NCBI GenBank assembly: GCA_003221995.1
Contig: QHUR01000009.1
Location: 1 to 39,253, forward strand
Direction: 5' to 3'
DNA from: Gemmatimonadota bacterium
GTDB taxonomy: Bacteria; Gemmatimonadota; Gemmatimonadetes; Gemmatimonadales; GWC2-71-9
DNA: 39,253 nt
Shown here: one piece after another, positions 24,817 through 33,151 of the stretch
Layout of the letters: every line of letters starts with the position of its first letter
Numbering within the stretch: the stretch's first letter is position 1
Notes under the pieces: generated by a model
The model's database searches: none
What the model saw: only the letters and a program-made list of their open reading frames with translations
Told to the model about the DNA's origin: nothing
Program-made: the position numbers and the translations under genes

Positions 24817-26886
24817 ATGCGAACGACCGGAGCTCCATTCGTCGCGGTCGCGTGGGCCGCGGCCGGCGTCCTCCTCGGCTGGCCTGCCGCGCTCCCCGCG
24901 CAGGCCTGGAACGACCAGGCGGCGCTCGCGCTCGCCCGCCGCGCGATCGCGCGGCGCAGCCGGGCCGCGGCGGACACCGCGCTGCGCGACTACAAGGCCC
25001 AGGCCCATGGGTTCCTCTTCTTCCTCGGACAGTTCGGCGAGGGGTTGACCGAGCCGCCGCGTCTCGTCAAGGCCGACCAGCTCGAGCTGGAAGTGTACTG
25101 GAAGGCGCCGGGACTCAGCAAGCAACGCATCGTCGGCTGGCGCGACCGCGCCGAGCTCCCCACCGACATCAGCTACCACCGCGACCACCTGGGCATCATT
25201 CAGAACAACTTCGGCGCCGCGATCCGCCTGGGCGAGGGGGACGAGGTGCGGGACGTCCCGCATCCCCTCGCCCCGGGCGGCCCCGACCTGTACGACTACG
25301 CGCTCGGCGACACCACGATCATCGCCTTCCCGCAGCGCGAGGTGCGGGTGGTGGGTCTCGTAGTGCGGCCCAAGAGCTACGACGCCCCCCGCATCGTCGG
25401 GACGCTGTACCTCGACGCGGGAACGGCCGACTTGGTCCGCATGGCCTTCAACTTCACCCCCCGCTCCTATCTCGATCCCTCGCTCGAGGACGTGAGCATC
25501 GCGCTCGACAACGCGCTGTGGGAAGGTCGCTTCTGGCTGCCGTTCCGCCAGGAGATCGAGATACGGCGTCGCGCGACCTGGCTCGACATGCCGGCGCGCG
25601 GGATCATCCGGGGCCGGTGGGAGATCGACGGCTACGCCTTGAACCTGGGCCTGGCGACGAGCTGGTTCGCGGGTGAGGAGATCACGGCGGTCCCGAAGGC
25701 GGAGCGCGACTCGTTCCCCTGGACCGAGCCGCTCGACGCCGCGGTGCAGGCGGTGGCCGAGCCCGTGCGGCGGGGCGACCTCGAGCGCGTGCGCGCCGAG
25801 GTGCAGGAGATCGCCGGGCGGCGCGCGCTCTCGGGGCTGCCGCCCCGCCGCCTCGGCGTGCGTGGGTTCTCCGACGTCGTGCACGCGAACCGCGTCGAGG
25901 GGCTGGCCGTCGGTGCGGGGTTCGTGTGGCGCGGCGGCGGCGAGGCCCGCGAGCTGCGCGCCCTCGCGAGCTACGGCATGGCCGATGACCGTGCCAAGGG
26001 CGAAGTCACGGTCACCGAGCGATGGGGGCGGGTGACGCTCGAGGCGGGCGCGTATCGCGCCGTGCGCGATGTGGCCGACCAGCCGGTCATCGCCCCCGTG
26101 CTCAACTCGTTCGCGTCCCAGGAGCTGGGCGACGACTACGGCGACTACTACCTCGCGACGGGCGCGCGGCTCGCCTACCGGCGGCGTCTCGGGACTCGCG
26201 GTGAGTGGAGTGCGACGTTGGGCCGCGAGGCCGTAGCCTCGCTCGCCGTCGCGACGACCCCGGCCACGGGCACCTTCCGCCCGAACCCGCTGCTCGGCGG
26301 CCCCAGCGTGGACCTGGTGCGCATCGCCGTGCGGCGCCAGAGCGAGGGGTTCGCCGTGCGCCGCGACCTCGCCCTCGAGGCCGCGCTCGAGGAGGGCCGG
26401 CTCGACGGCTCCGGCGCGACGTATACACGGGCCACGGCCGGAGGGCGGGTGCTCGTGCCGCTGGGGTCTACGCGGCTGCTCGCGCGCGCCCAGTTGGGCC
26501 TCGCCAGTGCGGCGCTGCCGCCCCATCGCACGTTCGTGCTCGGGGGCCGCGGCACGCTGCTCGGCGAAGCGTTCCGCACGTGGGGCGGCCGGCGCATGGC
26601 CCTGGTCCACCTCGAATGGCGCGTGCCCCTGTCCTTCGCCTCGATCGCCCTCGGCTCGTGGGCTCGCACGCCCGGCCGCTTGACCGTCGCGCCGTACGTT
26701 GCGACTGGCTCGGCCGACCGGCCCGTCGTGGGGACTCCTTGGTCGGCGACGCCGGGCGCGCGCACCACGCTCGGGCTGGCCCTCGAGTGGCTCGGCGTCT
26801 TCCGCCTCGAGGCCGGCGTGGGAGCCCAGAGCGGCCAGGTCGGGCTCGCGTTCGACGTCACCCGCGACCTGTGGAGCATCTTGTGA
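24817..26886 (+). CDS. BamA/TamA-like outer-membrane beta-barrel protein
   Basis: 689 residues. A signal peptide ends at about residue 30 (ALPAQA). The middle (about 50-330) is a beta-rich periplasmic region with DITLD-type extended strands (IVGTLYLDAGTADLVRMAFNF, WLPFRQEIEIRRRATW). The C-terminal 330 residues have the alternating pattern of a barrel and the D15/Omp85 signature GRGTLLGEAFRTWGGRRMAL. It ends in DLWSIL, with no final aromatic. It could insert proteins into the outer membrane or be a related assembly or transport barrel; the family match is to the surface-antigen group, not to a specific member. AGGGGG abuts the ATG. The trpE gene is divergent upstream and the PilB-type gene follows. 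Confidence 0.72.
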   Translation: MRTTGAPFVAVAWAAAGVLLGWPAALPAQAWNDQAALALARRAIARRSRAAADTALRDYKAQAHGFLFFLGQFGEGLTEPPRLVKADQLELEVYWKAPGLSKQRIVGWRDRAELPTDISYHRDHLGIIQNNFGAAIRLGEGDEVRDVPHPLAPGGPDLYDYALGDTTIIAFPQREVRVVGLVVRPKSYDAPRIVGTLYLDAGTADLVRMAFNFTPRSYLDPSLEDVSIALDNALWEGRFWLPFRQEIEIRRRATWLDMPARGIIRGRWEIDGYALNLGLATSWFAGEEITAVPKAERDSFPWTEPLDAAVQAVAEPVRRGDLERVRAEVQEIAGRRALSGLPPRRLGVRGFSDVVHANRVEGLAVGAGFVWRGGGEARELRALASYGMADDRAKGEVTVTERWGRVTLEAGAYRAVRDVADQPVIAPVLNSFASQELGDDYGDYYLATGARLAYRRRLGTRGEWSATLGREAVASLAVATTPATGTFRPNPLLGGPSVDLVRIAVRRQSEGFAVRRDLALEAALEEGRLDGSGATYTRATAGGRVLVPLGSTRLLARAQLGLASAALPPHRTFVLGGRGTLLGEAFRTWGGRRMALVHLEWRVPLSFASIALGSWARTPGRLTVAPYVATGSADRPVVGTPWSATPGARTTLGLALEWLGVFRLEAGVGAQSGQVGLAFDVTRDLWSIL

Positions 26887-26910
26887 CGGCGGCGGACGGC
26901 GGACTAGCTT
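26881..26910 (+). promoter_or_regulatory. Promoter of the PilB-receiver gene
   Basis: TTGTGA (26881-26886), overlapping the preceding stop, an 18-bp spacer and TAGCTT (26905-26910). The ATG is at 26925, so the leader would be only about 7 nt, and no ribosome site is visible in it. Confidence 0.45.
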
Positions 26911-26924
26911 TGACAGGCTAGGCC

Positions 26925-29156
26925 ATGGCCGATCCGACGTTCCCCGACGAATGGCTCGCGCACTCCCTCGAGGGGGTGCTGAGCGCCGAGCGCTTGGCCG
27001 AATTGCGCGCCAAGGCCACGCCGGGGCGTACCCTGTGGGAGACGCTCGTCGCCGAGAAGATCGCCTCGGACGCGCAGATCCTCGGCGCGCTCTCCACGCG
27101 CTTCCGGCTGAAGCTCGCCGACGTCGCCACGATCGACCCCAAGGTGCGTGAGGGGGTGCCGGAGCAGTTGGCGCGCCGCTACCGGGTGCTGCCGCTCCGC
27201 ATCACTGACTCCTTCCTCGAAGTCGCGACCGCCAACCCCTTCGATCTCGACGCCGAGAAGGCGCTCGCGTTCGCCACGGCGCGCGAGATCCGCACGCAAC
27301 TGGCGGCACCGTCCCGCATCGCGGAACGCCTGGACGAGATGTACCGGCCGGAGAAGGCCATCGACAAGGTATTGCAGGGCATGGAAAGCTCGGCCGACCT
27401 CGTGCTGCACCCCCAGAACGAGCCCGAGGAGCTCGTCGTGTCCGAGGCGGAGGCGAGCCAGCGGCCCGTCGTGCGCCTCGTGGACCTGATCATCTCGGAG
27501 GGGATCCTCTCGCGCTCGAGCGACATCCACATCGAGCCGGAGGAGGGCGGGGTCGCGGTGCGCTACCGCATCGACGGCGTGCTGCGCCAGGTCATGAAGA
27601 TCCCGCGCGCGGCCGGACTGCCCCTGATCTCACGCATCAAGATCATGTCGCAGCTCGACATCGCGGACCGGCTCCGGCCCCAGGACGGCCGCGCCCGCGT
27701 GTCGGTGAACGGGCAGCCGATCGACCTGCGCGTCTCGACACTCCCCGCGTCGCAGGGCGAAAAGGTCGTGATCCGGGTGCTCGACGCGCGCGCCACCGTG
27801 AAGTCGCTCGATTCGTTGGGGCTGAACCCGGTCGAGAGCGAGCACATCAAGAGGCTGCTCGAATACCACGAGGGGGTCGTTCTGGTCACCGGGCCCACGG
27901 GGTCCGGCAAGACGACCACGCTCTACTCCTGCATCAACCAGATCAAGAGCGAGGGCGTGAACATCGTGACCGTGGAGGACCCGGTGGAGTACCGAATGCC
28001 GGGGATCGTGCAGGTGCAGGTACAGGAGAAGGCGGGGCTGACGTTCGCGTCCGCGCTGCGGTCGATCCTGCGGCAGGACCCGAACGTCGTGCTCGTGGGC
28101 GAGATCCGCGATCGCGAGACGGCGCAGATCGCGGTGCAGGCGTCGCTCACGGGGCACCTCGTGCTCTCGACGCTCCACACGAACGACGCGGCGAACGCGG
28201 TGACCCGCCTCGTCGACATCGGCGTCGAGGCCTACAAGATCGCCGCGGCGCTGCGCGGGGTGATCGCCCAGCGCCTGATGCGGAAGCTGTGCCCGACCTG
28301 CAAGCAGGTGTGGATGGAGGCGCCGGCCGACCGATTGAAGAAGTGGCTACCGAAGGAGACCCCCCTGTATCGCGCGGCCGGCTGTCCCGATTGCGCGATG
28401 ACGGGCTATCGCGGCCGCTTCTCCATCCTCGAGGTGCTCACTGTGACACCCGAGGTGGAGCGGCGCATCGCCGCCGGGGAGACGGCGGACCACATCGCCG
28501 AAGCGGCGCGGCGGGCCGGGATGAAGACGTTGTGGGAGAGCGGCCTGTCCCACGTGCTGCGGGGCGAGTCCACGATCGACGAGTTGCTGCGCGTGGTGGA
28601 CGTGCCGGCGGAGGAGGACGGCCCGGCCGCAGCAGCGCCGCGCGGCTCGCCGGGCGCGGTTGCAACGCCGCGCGTCGCGCCGGCGGCCGGCTCCGCAGCG
28701 CCGGCGGTCGAACCCATGGTCGAGCATTTCGAGCTGCTGGAGGAACCGGCGCCGCCTCGCGCCTCCGGCCCCCACGGGCTCCCCGCGCCGAAGGTGCTGC
28801 TCGTAGACGACGAGGACAGCCTCCGCAAGGTGATCAGGGAGCTGCTGGAGCGGGACGGCTACGTCGTGGCGGAGGCGCGCGATGGCGCGCAGGCGCTCGA
28901 CCAGATCGACCGCGTGGGGCCGGACATCATCGTCCTGGACCTCAACATGCCGGGCCTCGACGGCTACGGCGTGCTCTCCCACCTGCGGTCGCGGCCCGCC
29001 ACGGCGGACATCCCGGTGATCGTGCTGACCGCCAAAGGCGACGAGGACAACGAGGTCCGGGTGTTCGAGCTCGGCGCCGACGATTTCCTGACGAAGCCGT
29101 TCCGGGCCCGCGCGCTCTCGGCGCGGCTGGAAGCGGTCCTGGGCCGCCGCCGCTAA
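26925..29156 (+). CDS. PilB/GspE-type secretion ATPase fused to a receiver domain
   Basis: 743 residues. Residues about 5-160 are the N-terminal GspE/MshE-like domain. The ATPase core follows: GVLRQVMKIPRAA, GPTGSGKTTTLYSC Walker A (about 323-335), VEDPVEYRMPGI Asp box, VLVGEIRDRETAQIA Walker B, STLHTNDAANAVTR and the zinc four-Cys pair LCPTCK/GCPDCA (about 457-490). A Pro/Ala-rich linker of about 40 residues leads to a C-terminal receiver domain (about 622-740) with phospho-acceptor Asp (IIVLDLNMPGLDGYG) and the KPF lysine. PilB ATPases extend type IV pili or secretion pseudopili. A C-terminal receiver on a PilB is unusual and implies phosphorylation control. No other pil gene is present in the window. 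Confidence 0.93.
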   Translation: MADPTFPDEWLAHSLEGVLSAERLAELRAKATPGRTLWETLVAEKIASDAQILGALSTRFRLKLADVATIDPKVREGVPEQLARRYRVLPLRITDSFLEVATANPFDLDAEKALAFATAREIRTQLAAPSRIAERLDEMYRPEKAIDKVLQGMESSADLVLHPQNEPEELVVSEAEASQRPVVRLVDLIISEGILSRSSDIHIEPEEGGVAVRYRIDGVLRQVMKIPRAAGLPLISRIKIMSQLDIADRLRPQDGRARVSVNGQPIDLRVSTLPASQGEKVVIRVLDARATVKSLDSLGLNPVESEHIKRLLEYHEGVVLVTGPTGSGKTTTLYSCINQIKSEGVNIVTVEDPVEYRMPGIVQVQVQEKAGLTFASALRSILRQDPNVVLVGEIRDRETAQIAVQASLTGHLVLSTLHTNDAANAVTRLVDIGVEAYKIAAALRGVIAQRLMRKLCPTCKQVWMEAPADRLKKWLPKETPLYRAAGCPDCAMTGYRGRFSILEVLTVTPEVERRIAAGETADHIAEAARRAGMKTLWESGLSHVLRGESTIDELLRVVDVPAEEDGPAAAAPRGSPGAVATPRVAPAAGSAAPAVEPMVEHFELLEEPAPPRASGPHGLPAPKVLLVDDEDSLRKVIRELLERDGYVVAEARDGAQALDQIDRVGPDIIVLDLNMPGLDGYGVLSHLRSRPATADIPVIVLTAKGDEDNEVRVFELGADDFLTKPFRARALSARLEAVLGRRR

Positions 29157-29159
29157 GTT
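29154..29159 (+). promoter_or_regulatory. -10-like hexamer before hisC
   Basis: TAAGTT overlaps the TAA stop of the PilB-type gene and lies 9 nt before the hisC ATG. The 12-bp gap between the genes has no ribosome site. No good -35 is seen. The his genes may also be read from the upstream promoter. Confidence 0.3.
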
Positions 29160-29168
29160 TCGTTTCCC

Positions 29169-30308
29169 ATGACACGCGTGCCTGCCGCCCAGGCCCCCCC
29201 CGCGGGGGCCGCCCTCCGGGACTCCCCTGCGGTCGCCGCCGCGCTGGCCCGCATCAAGCCGGAAGTCCGCGCGCAACAGGCGTACACGCTCACGGCCCCC
29301 GCGGCGGCGCGCAAGCTCAACCAGAACGAGAGCCCGTTCGACGCCCCGGACGGCGTGAAGGACGCGGTGCTGGCGGCGGCGCGCACCGCTCCCTGGAACC
29401 GCTATCCGCCGTACTCGCCGGCGGAGCTGCTGGAGCGGATCGCCCGACGGCACGGCTGGACTCCCGACGGCGTGCTCGTGGGCAACGGCTCGAACGAGCT
29501 GATCCAGGCGACGCTCGCCGTGACCGTGGGACACGGGACGCCGGTCGTGACGCCGGTCCCCACCTTCACCCTGTACGGGCTGCTCGTGGCGGTGTACGGG
29601 GGACGCCACGTCGGGGTCCCGCTCACGTCGGCCTTCGAGTTCGACGTCACGGCCGTGATTCGGGCGGCGCGCGACACCCGGGCGCCGGTCGTCGTCGTCA
29701 ACTCGCCCAACAACCCCACGGGCACGCCGCTCCCCGAGGGCGCCGCGGAGCGGCTCCTCGCCGAGACGGAGGCGCTCGTCGTGCTCGACGAGGCGTATCA
29801 GGACTTCGGAGGCCCCACGGCGATCCCGCTGCTCGGGCGGGCGCCGCGGCTCGTGGTGCTGCGCACCTTCAGCAAGGCGATGTCGCTGGCGGGGCTGCGC
29901 TTCGGCTATGCGCTCGCGCACCCCGCGGTCGCGGCCGAGATCGTCAAGGCGAAGCTCCCCTATAACGTGAGCCGGCTGACCCTCGCCGCAGCGCACGCGG
30001 CGCTCGACGCGGCCCCGGTGCTCGAGGAGCGCACCCGGGCGGTGCGCGAGAGCCGGGACCTCCTGTACCAGCGGCTGCGGGCCATTCCGGGGCTCTTGGC
30101 CTACCCGAGTGCCGCCAATTTCGTGCTCGTCCGCTGCCTCGCGCGGCCCGGCAGCGAGGTGTTCCACCGTCTCGCCGCGGAGCACGGCATCGTCGTGCGC
30201 GACGTGTCGCGCGGCGGCCCGGGGCTCGAGAACTGCCTCCGCATCACGGCGGGCACCCAGGAGGACGTGGACGCGGTGGCGGCGGCGCTCGGGGCGATCC
30301 TCGGATGA
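29169..30308 (+). CDS. hisC: Histidinol-phosphate aminotransferase
   Basis: 379 residues. Class I/II PLP aminotransferase: [70 protein letters not shown] and the PLP lysine in [20 protein letters not shown]. The last residues before hisB are AALGAILG. It converts imidazole-acetol phosphate to histidinol phosphate. It overlaps hisB by 4 bp (ATGA). An N-terminal extension (about 30 residues) precedes the family core; the first ATG is kept because it follows the stop of the upstream gene by 12 bp. Confidence 0.95.
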   Translation: MTRVPAAQAPPAGAALRDSPAVAAALARIKPEVRAQQAYTLTAPAAARKLNQNESPFDAPDGVKDAVLAAARTAPWNRYPPYSPAELLERIARRHGWTPDGVLVGNGSNELIQATLAVTVGHGTPVVTPVPTFTLYGLLVAVYGGRHVGVPLTSAFEFDVTAVIRAARDTRAPVVVVNSPNNPTGTPLPEGAAERLLAETEALVVLDEAYQDFGGPTAIPLLGRAPRLVVLRTFSKAMSLAGLRFGYALAHPAVAAEIVKAKLPYNVSRLTLAAAHAALDAAPVLEERTRAVRESRDLLYQRLRAIPGLLAYPSAANFVLVRCLARPGSEVFHRLAAEHGIVVRDVSRGGPGLENCLRITAGTQEDVDAVAAALGAILG

Positions 30309-30895
30309 CCCGTACGGGCGAAGCGAGCCGCAAGACGCGAGAGACCGAGGTACGCGTGCGCCTGAGCCTCGACGGCTCGGGTCGGGCGCACGTCGAGACC
30401 GGCATCGGCTTCTTCGACCACATGCTGGAGGCGTTGGCGCGGCACGCTCTCTACGACCTGGACGTGCGCGCCGCGGGCGACCTGCGGGTGGACGCCCATC
30501 ACACCGTGGAAGACGTGGGGATCGTGCTCGGCCAGGCGCTGTCCCAGGCGCTGGGAGAGCGGCGGGGGATCCGCCGCTACGGGGAGGCCACCGTGCCGCT
30601 CGACGAGGCCCTGGCACGCGTGGTCGTGGACGTGAGCGGCCGCCCGTTCCTCGCCTACCACGCGGAGCCCCCGACCTGGCAGAAGCTCGGGGACTACGAC
30701 GTGGCGCTGACGCCCGAGTTCTTCCGCGCGCTCGCGACGCACGGCGGCCTGACCCTGCACGTCGATCTGCTGCGGGGGCAGAACGCGCACCACGTCGTGG
30801 AGGCCGTGTTCAAGGCGGCGGCGCGGGCGCTCGGAGCGGCGAGCGGGCTCGACCCCCGGGTGACGGACGTGCCGTCGACGAAGGGCTCGCTGTAG
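30305..30895 (+). CDS. hisB: Imidazoleglycerol-phosphate dehydratase
   Basis: 196 residues, single-domain HisB (no phosphatase part). Metal-binding motifs are intact: [37 protein letters not shown], and the second half [17 protein letters not shown]. The C-terminal PSTKGSL is the family end. It dehydrates imidazole-glycerol phosphate. ATG overlaps the hisC stop and hisH starts on the next base after its TAG, so the coupling is strong. Confidence 0.97.
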   Translation: MTRTGEASRKTRETEVRVRLSLDGSGRAHVETGIGFFDHMLEALARHALYDLDVRAAGDLRVDAHHTVEDVGIVLGQALSQALGERRGIRRYGEATVPLDEALARVVVDVSGRPFLAYHAEPPTWQKLGDYDVALTPEFFRALATHGGLTLHVDLLRGQNAHHVVEAVFKAAARALGAASGLDPRVTDVPSTKGSL

Positions 30896-31516
30896 ATGAT
30901 CGCGGTCGTGGACTACGGTGCCTCCAACGTGCCCAGCGTGTTGCGCGGGCTGCGGGCGGTGCGTGCCGACGCAATGGTGACGGCGGACCCGGAGACGGTG
31001 CGTCGCGCCCCACGCGTCGTCGTGCCGGGCGTCGGCAACTTCGCTCCCGCGATGCGGCGGCTCGCGGCGGCGGGGCTCGCGGACGCCGTGCGTGAGGTCG
31101 CGCAGAGCGGCCGGCCGGTACTCGGCATCTGTCTCGGCCTGCAGTTGTTCCTCGAGTCGAGCGACGAGGCCCCGGGTGTGCCGGGCCTCGGCTTGCTCGC
31201 CGGTCGGGTGCGGCGTTTCGCGACCGACCTGCCGGTGCCGCACGTCGGGTGGGCAAAGGTGACCCTGACGGCGCGCGGCCGGGCCCATGCCGCGCTACGC
31301 GGCGCCTTCCCGGGCGGCGATGCCTTCTTCTATCACGTGCACAGCTACCACCCGGACGGCGTCGAGCCCGCCGCCGACCTCGCCGACGCGGAGTACGGCG
31401 CCCCGTTCGCCACCATCGTGGGCCGGGATGCGGTGTTGGGCGTCCAGTTCCACCCGGAGAAGTCGCAGGCGGCGGGCCTTGCGCTGCTCGAGGGCTTCGC
31501 CGGCTGGACGCCATGA
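30896..31516 (+). CDS. hisH: Imidazole glycerol phosphate synthase, glutaminase subunit
   Basis: 206 residues. Class I glutaminase: VVDYGASNVPSVLRGLRA at the start, VVVPGVGNFAPAMR, nucleophile Cys in PVLGICLGLQLFLESSDE, and the C-terminal His-Glu in VLGVQFHPEKSQAAGLALL. It supplies ammonia to HisF. The hisF partner is one gene further on, separated by a Nudix gene. The stop TGA overlaps that gene's ATG (ATGA). Confidence 0.96.
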   Translation: MIAVVDYGASNVPSVLRGLRAVRADAMVTADPETVRRAPRVVVPGVGNFAPAMRRLAAAGLADAVREVAQSGRPVLGICLGLQLFLESSDEAPGVPGLGLLAGRVRRFATDLPVPHVGWAKVTLTARGRAHAALRGAFPGGDAFFYHVHSYHPDGVEPAADLADAEYGAPFATIVGRDAVLGVQFHPEKSQAAGLALLEGFAGWTP

Positions 31517-31977
31517 CGGAGCTGCGCGTCGCGTTCGTGGACACCTACGTGCTGCGGCGCGCTGGCCCGACCTTCGAGGTGCTCGTGCTGCGCCGTGCCA
31601 GCGGGCGCTCGCCCGGCTCGTGGGAGACGGTGCACGGCACCATCGAGCCGGGCGAGACGCCGGTGCAGGCGGCGCTGCGGGAAGTGCGTGAGGAGACGGG
31701 GCTCTCGCCGCTCGGGCTCTACAACGTGAGCCGCGTGGAGAGCTTCTATCTGCCCCAGGCGGACGCCGTCGCGCTCGTGCCCGTGTTCGCCGCGTTCGTC
31801 GATCCGGCGGCGCAGCCGGCCCTCTCGGCGGAGCACGACCGGGCCGAGTGGCTTCCAGCCGCGAAGGCGGCGCCTCGGTTCGCCTGGCCCCGCGAGCGGC
31901 GCGCGATGGAGGATCTCGTCGCGCTGCTCGGCTCGGGCGGCGGGGACTTGCTGGACGACGCGCTGCGTGTATGCTAG
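31513..31977 (+). CDS. Nudix hydrolase (NudB-like) inside the his operon
   Basis: 154 residues from ATG 31513. The Nudix box [23 protein letters not shown] is complete (G-x5-E-x7-REUxEExGU). The C-terminal part ([33 protein letters not shown]) resembles NudB-type dihydroneopterin-triphosphate/dATP pyrophosphatases. These release pyrophosphate from nucleoside-like triphosphates. It is locked in place by ATGA with hisH and by ATGCTAG with hisF. Its work in histidine synthesis is unproven; it could act on phosphoribosyl-ATP or just be co-expressed. Confidence 0.92.
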   Translation: MTELRVAFVDTYVLRRAGPTFEVLVLRRASGRSPGSWETVHGTIEPGETPVQAALREVREETGLSPLGLYNVSRVESFYLPQADAVALVPVFAAFVDPAAQPALSAEHDRAEWLPAAKAAPRFAWPRERRAMEDLVALLGSGGGDLLDDALRVC

Positions 31978-32765
31978 CACGGCGCCTCATCCCCTGCCTC
32001 GACGTGACGGGGGGGCGGGTCGTGAAGGGGGTGCGGTTCCAGGAGCTGCGCGACGCCGGCGATCCTGCCGAGCAGGCGGCCCGCTACGACGCCGAGGGCG
32101 CGGACGAGCTCGTGTTGCTCGACATCAGCGCGAGCCACGAGGAGCGCGGCACGACGCTCGACATGGTGAGCCACGTGGCGGACACGCTGTTCATCCCGTT
32201 CACCGTGGGCGGCGGGATCCGGAGCGTCGCGGACGCCCGCGTCGTGCTGCGGGCGGGAGCCGACAAGGTGGCTGTCAATACCGCGGCCGTGCGAGATCCG
32301 TCGCTCGTCACGCGGCTCGCCGACGAGTTCGGCCGTCAGTGCGTGGTGGCCGCGGTGGACGCGAAAGACCGAGAAGGGGGAAGGGAAAACCCTAAAGGAC
32401 TCCCTGGCGGTCGGGGGGAAGGGTGGGAGGTGATGGTGCGGGGCGGTCGTGAGCCCACCGGGCTCGCAGCAGTGGAGTGGGCTGCACGTCTGGAGTCGCT
32501 CGGCGCGGGGGAGATCCTCCTGACTTCGATGGATGCGGACGGTACCCAGAACGGCTACGACCTGGCTCTCACGGGGGCCGTGGCGCGGGCAGTGCATATC
32601 CCCGTGATCGCCTCAGGCGGCGCGGGGCGGCTCGAGCACCTCGCCGCGGCGCTCGACGCAGGGGCCCACGGGGTACTGGCCGCGACGCTGTTCCATTATC
32701 GCGGCACCACGCTCCGAGAGGCACGGGCCTACCTCGCCGGGCGCGGCTTCCCGGTCCGACCGTGA
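31971..32765 (+). CDS. hisF: Imidazole glycerol phosphate synthase, cyclase subunit
   Basis: 264 residues from ATG 31971. (beta/alpha)8 barrel: [18 protein letters not shown] with the catalytic Asp, [70 protein letters not shown] (second catalytic Asp) and [10 protein letters not shown]. It closes the imidazole ring of IGP with HisH ammonia. The loop after beta strand 5 (about residues 133-150) is enlarged: between [13 protein letters not shown] and [13 protein letters not shown] there are about 15 extra residues from the [10 protein letters not shown] repeat. The GTG of the next gene overlaps its stop by 4 bp. Confidence 0.95.
   Translation: MLARRLIPCLDVTGGRVVKGVRFQELRDAGDPAEQAARYDAEGADELVLLDISASHEERGTTLDMVSHVADTLFIPFTVGGGIRSVADARVVLRAGADKVAVNTAAVRDPSLVTRLADEFGRQCVVAAVDAKDREGGRENPKGLPGGRGEGWEVMVRGGREPTGLAAVEWAARLESLGAGEILLTSMDADGTQNGYDLALTGAVARAVHIPVIASGGAGRLEHLAAALDAGAHGVLAATLFHYRGTTLREARAYLAGRGFPVRP
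32377..32418 (+). repeat. Coding dispersed repeat, copy B (in hisF)
   Basis: A 42-bp segment, 39/42 identical to 17780-17821 in glmM, with perfect core 32391-32413 (23 bp). It is in the same frame, again reading [22 protein letters not shown] (32382-32393) can form a small stem and GACCG/CGGTC (32367-32371 and 32408-32412) bracket the element as inverted ends. The insertion falls in a surface loop of the HisF barrel. Confidence 0.85.
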
Positions 32766-33151
32766 ACCCGTTCTATCACCGGATCTACAAGGTGGTGCGG
32801 CGAATCCCGCGCGGCCGCGTCGCGACCTACGGCGTGGTGGCCCGCCTGGCCGGGCACCCGGGCGCGGCGCGCACGGTGGGGTGGGCGCTGGCGGCGCTTC
32901 CCGGCGAAGCCGACGTCCCGTGGTGGCGGGTCATCAATGCCGCGGGCCGGATCTCGCTCGGGGGCCGCGATCACGGCGCCGTGCTGCAACGCGCGCTGCT
33001 GCTCCGGGAGGGCGTGAAGTTCGCGCCCGCCGGCGGTGTCGGCCTGACGGCGTTCGGGTGGCCGGCGCAGGCCTACGAGAGCGCCGCGGCGGCCCAAACC
33101 CGTGCCGCCTCGTCCCGCAGGTCCCGCAGGTTGAAGGGCTTGCGCACGTAG
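32762..33151 (+). CDS. Alkyltransferase-like protein (ATL) lacking the active cysteine
   Basis: 129 residues from GTG 32762. It matches the DNA-binding domain of O6-alkylguanine-DNA alkyltransferases: [17 protein letters not shown] (Tyr23), [13 protein letters not shown] (arginine finger region) and, at the active site, PWWRV (53-57) in place of PCHRV, so Trp54 stands at the cysteine. ATL proteins bind O6-alkylguanine and hand lesions to nucleotide excision repair. The C-terminal 25 residues (Ala/Arg-rich) are longer than usual, because the frame runs 79 bp into the convergent kinase gene. The start overlaps hisF by 4 bp. Confidence 0.92.
   Translation: MNPFYHRIYKVVRRIPRGRVATYGVVARLAGHPGAARTVGWALAALPGEADVPWWRVINAAGRISLGGRDHGAVLQRALLLREGVKFAPAGGVGLTAFGWPAQAYESAAAAQTRAASSRRSRRLKGLRT

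Noticed and set aside
23151-25676. Plus-strand open frame of 841 codons opposite trpE
   Set aside because: Antisense of trpE and of the cyclase start; no domain; overlaps the real start of the outer-membrane barrel gene in another frame.
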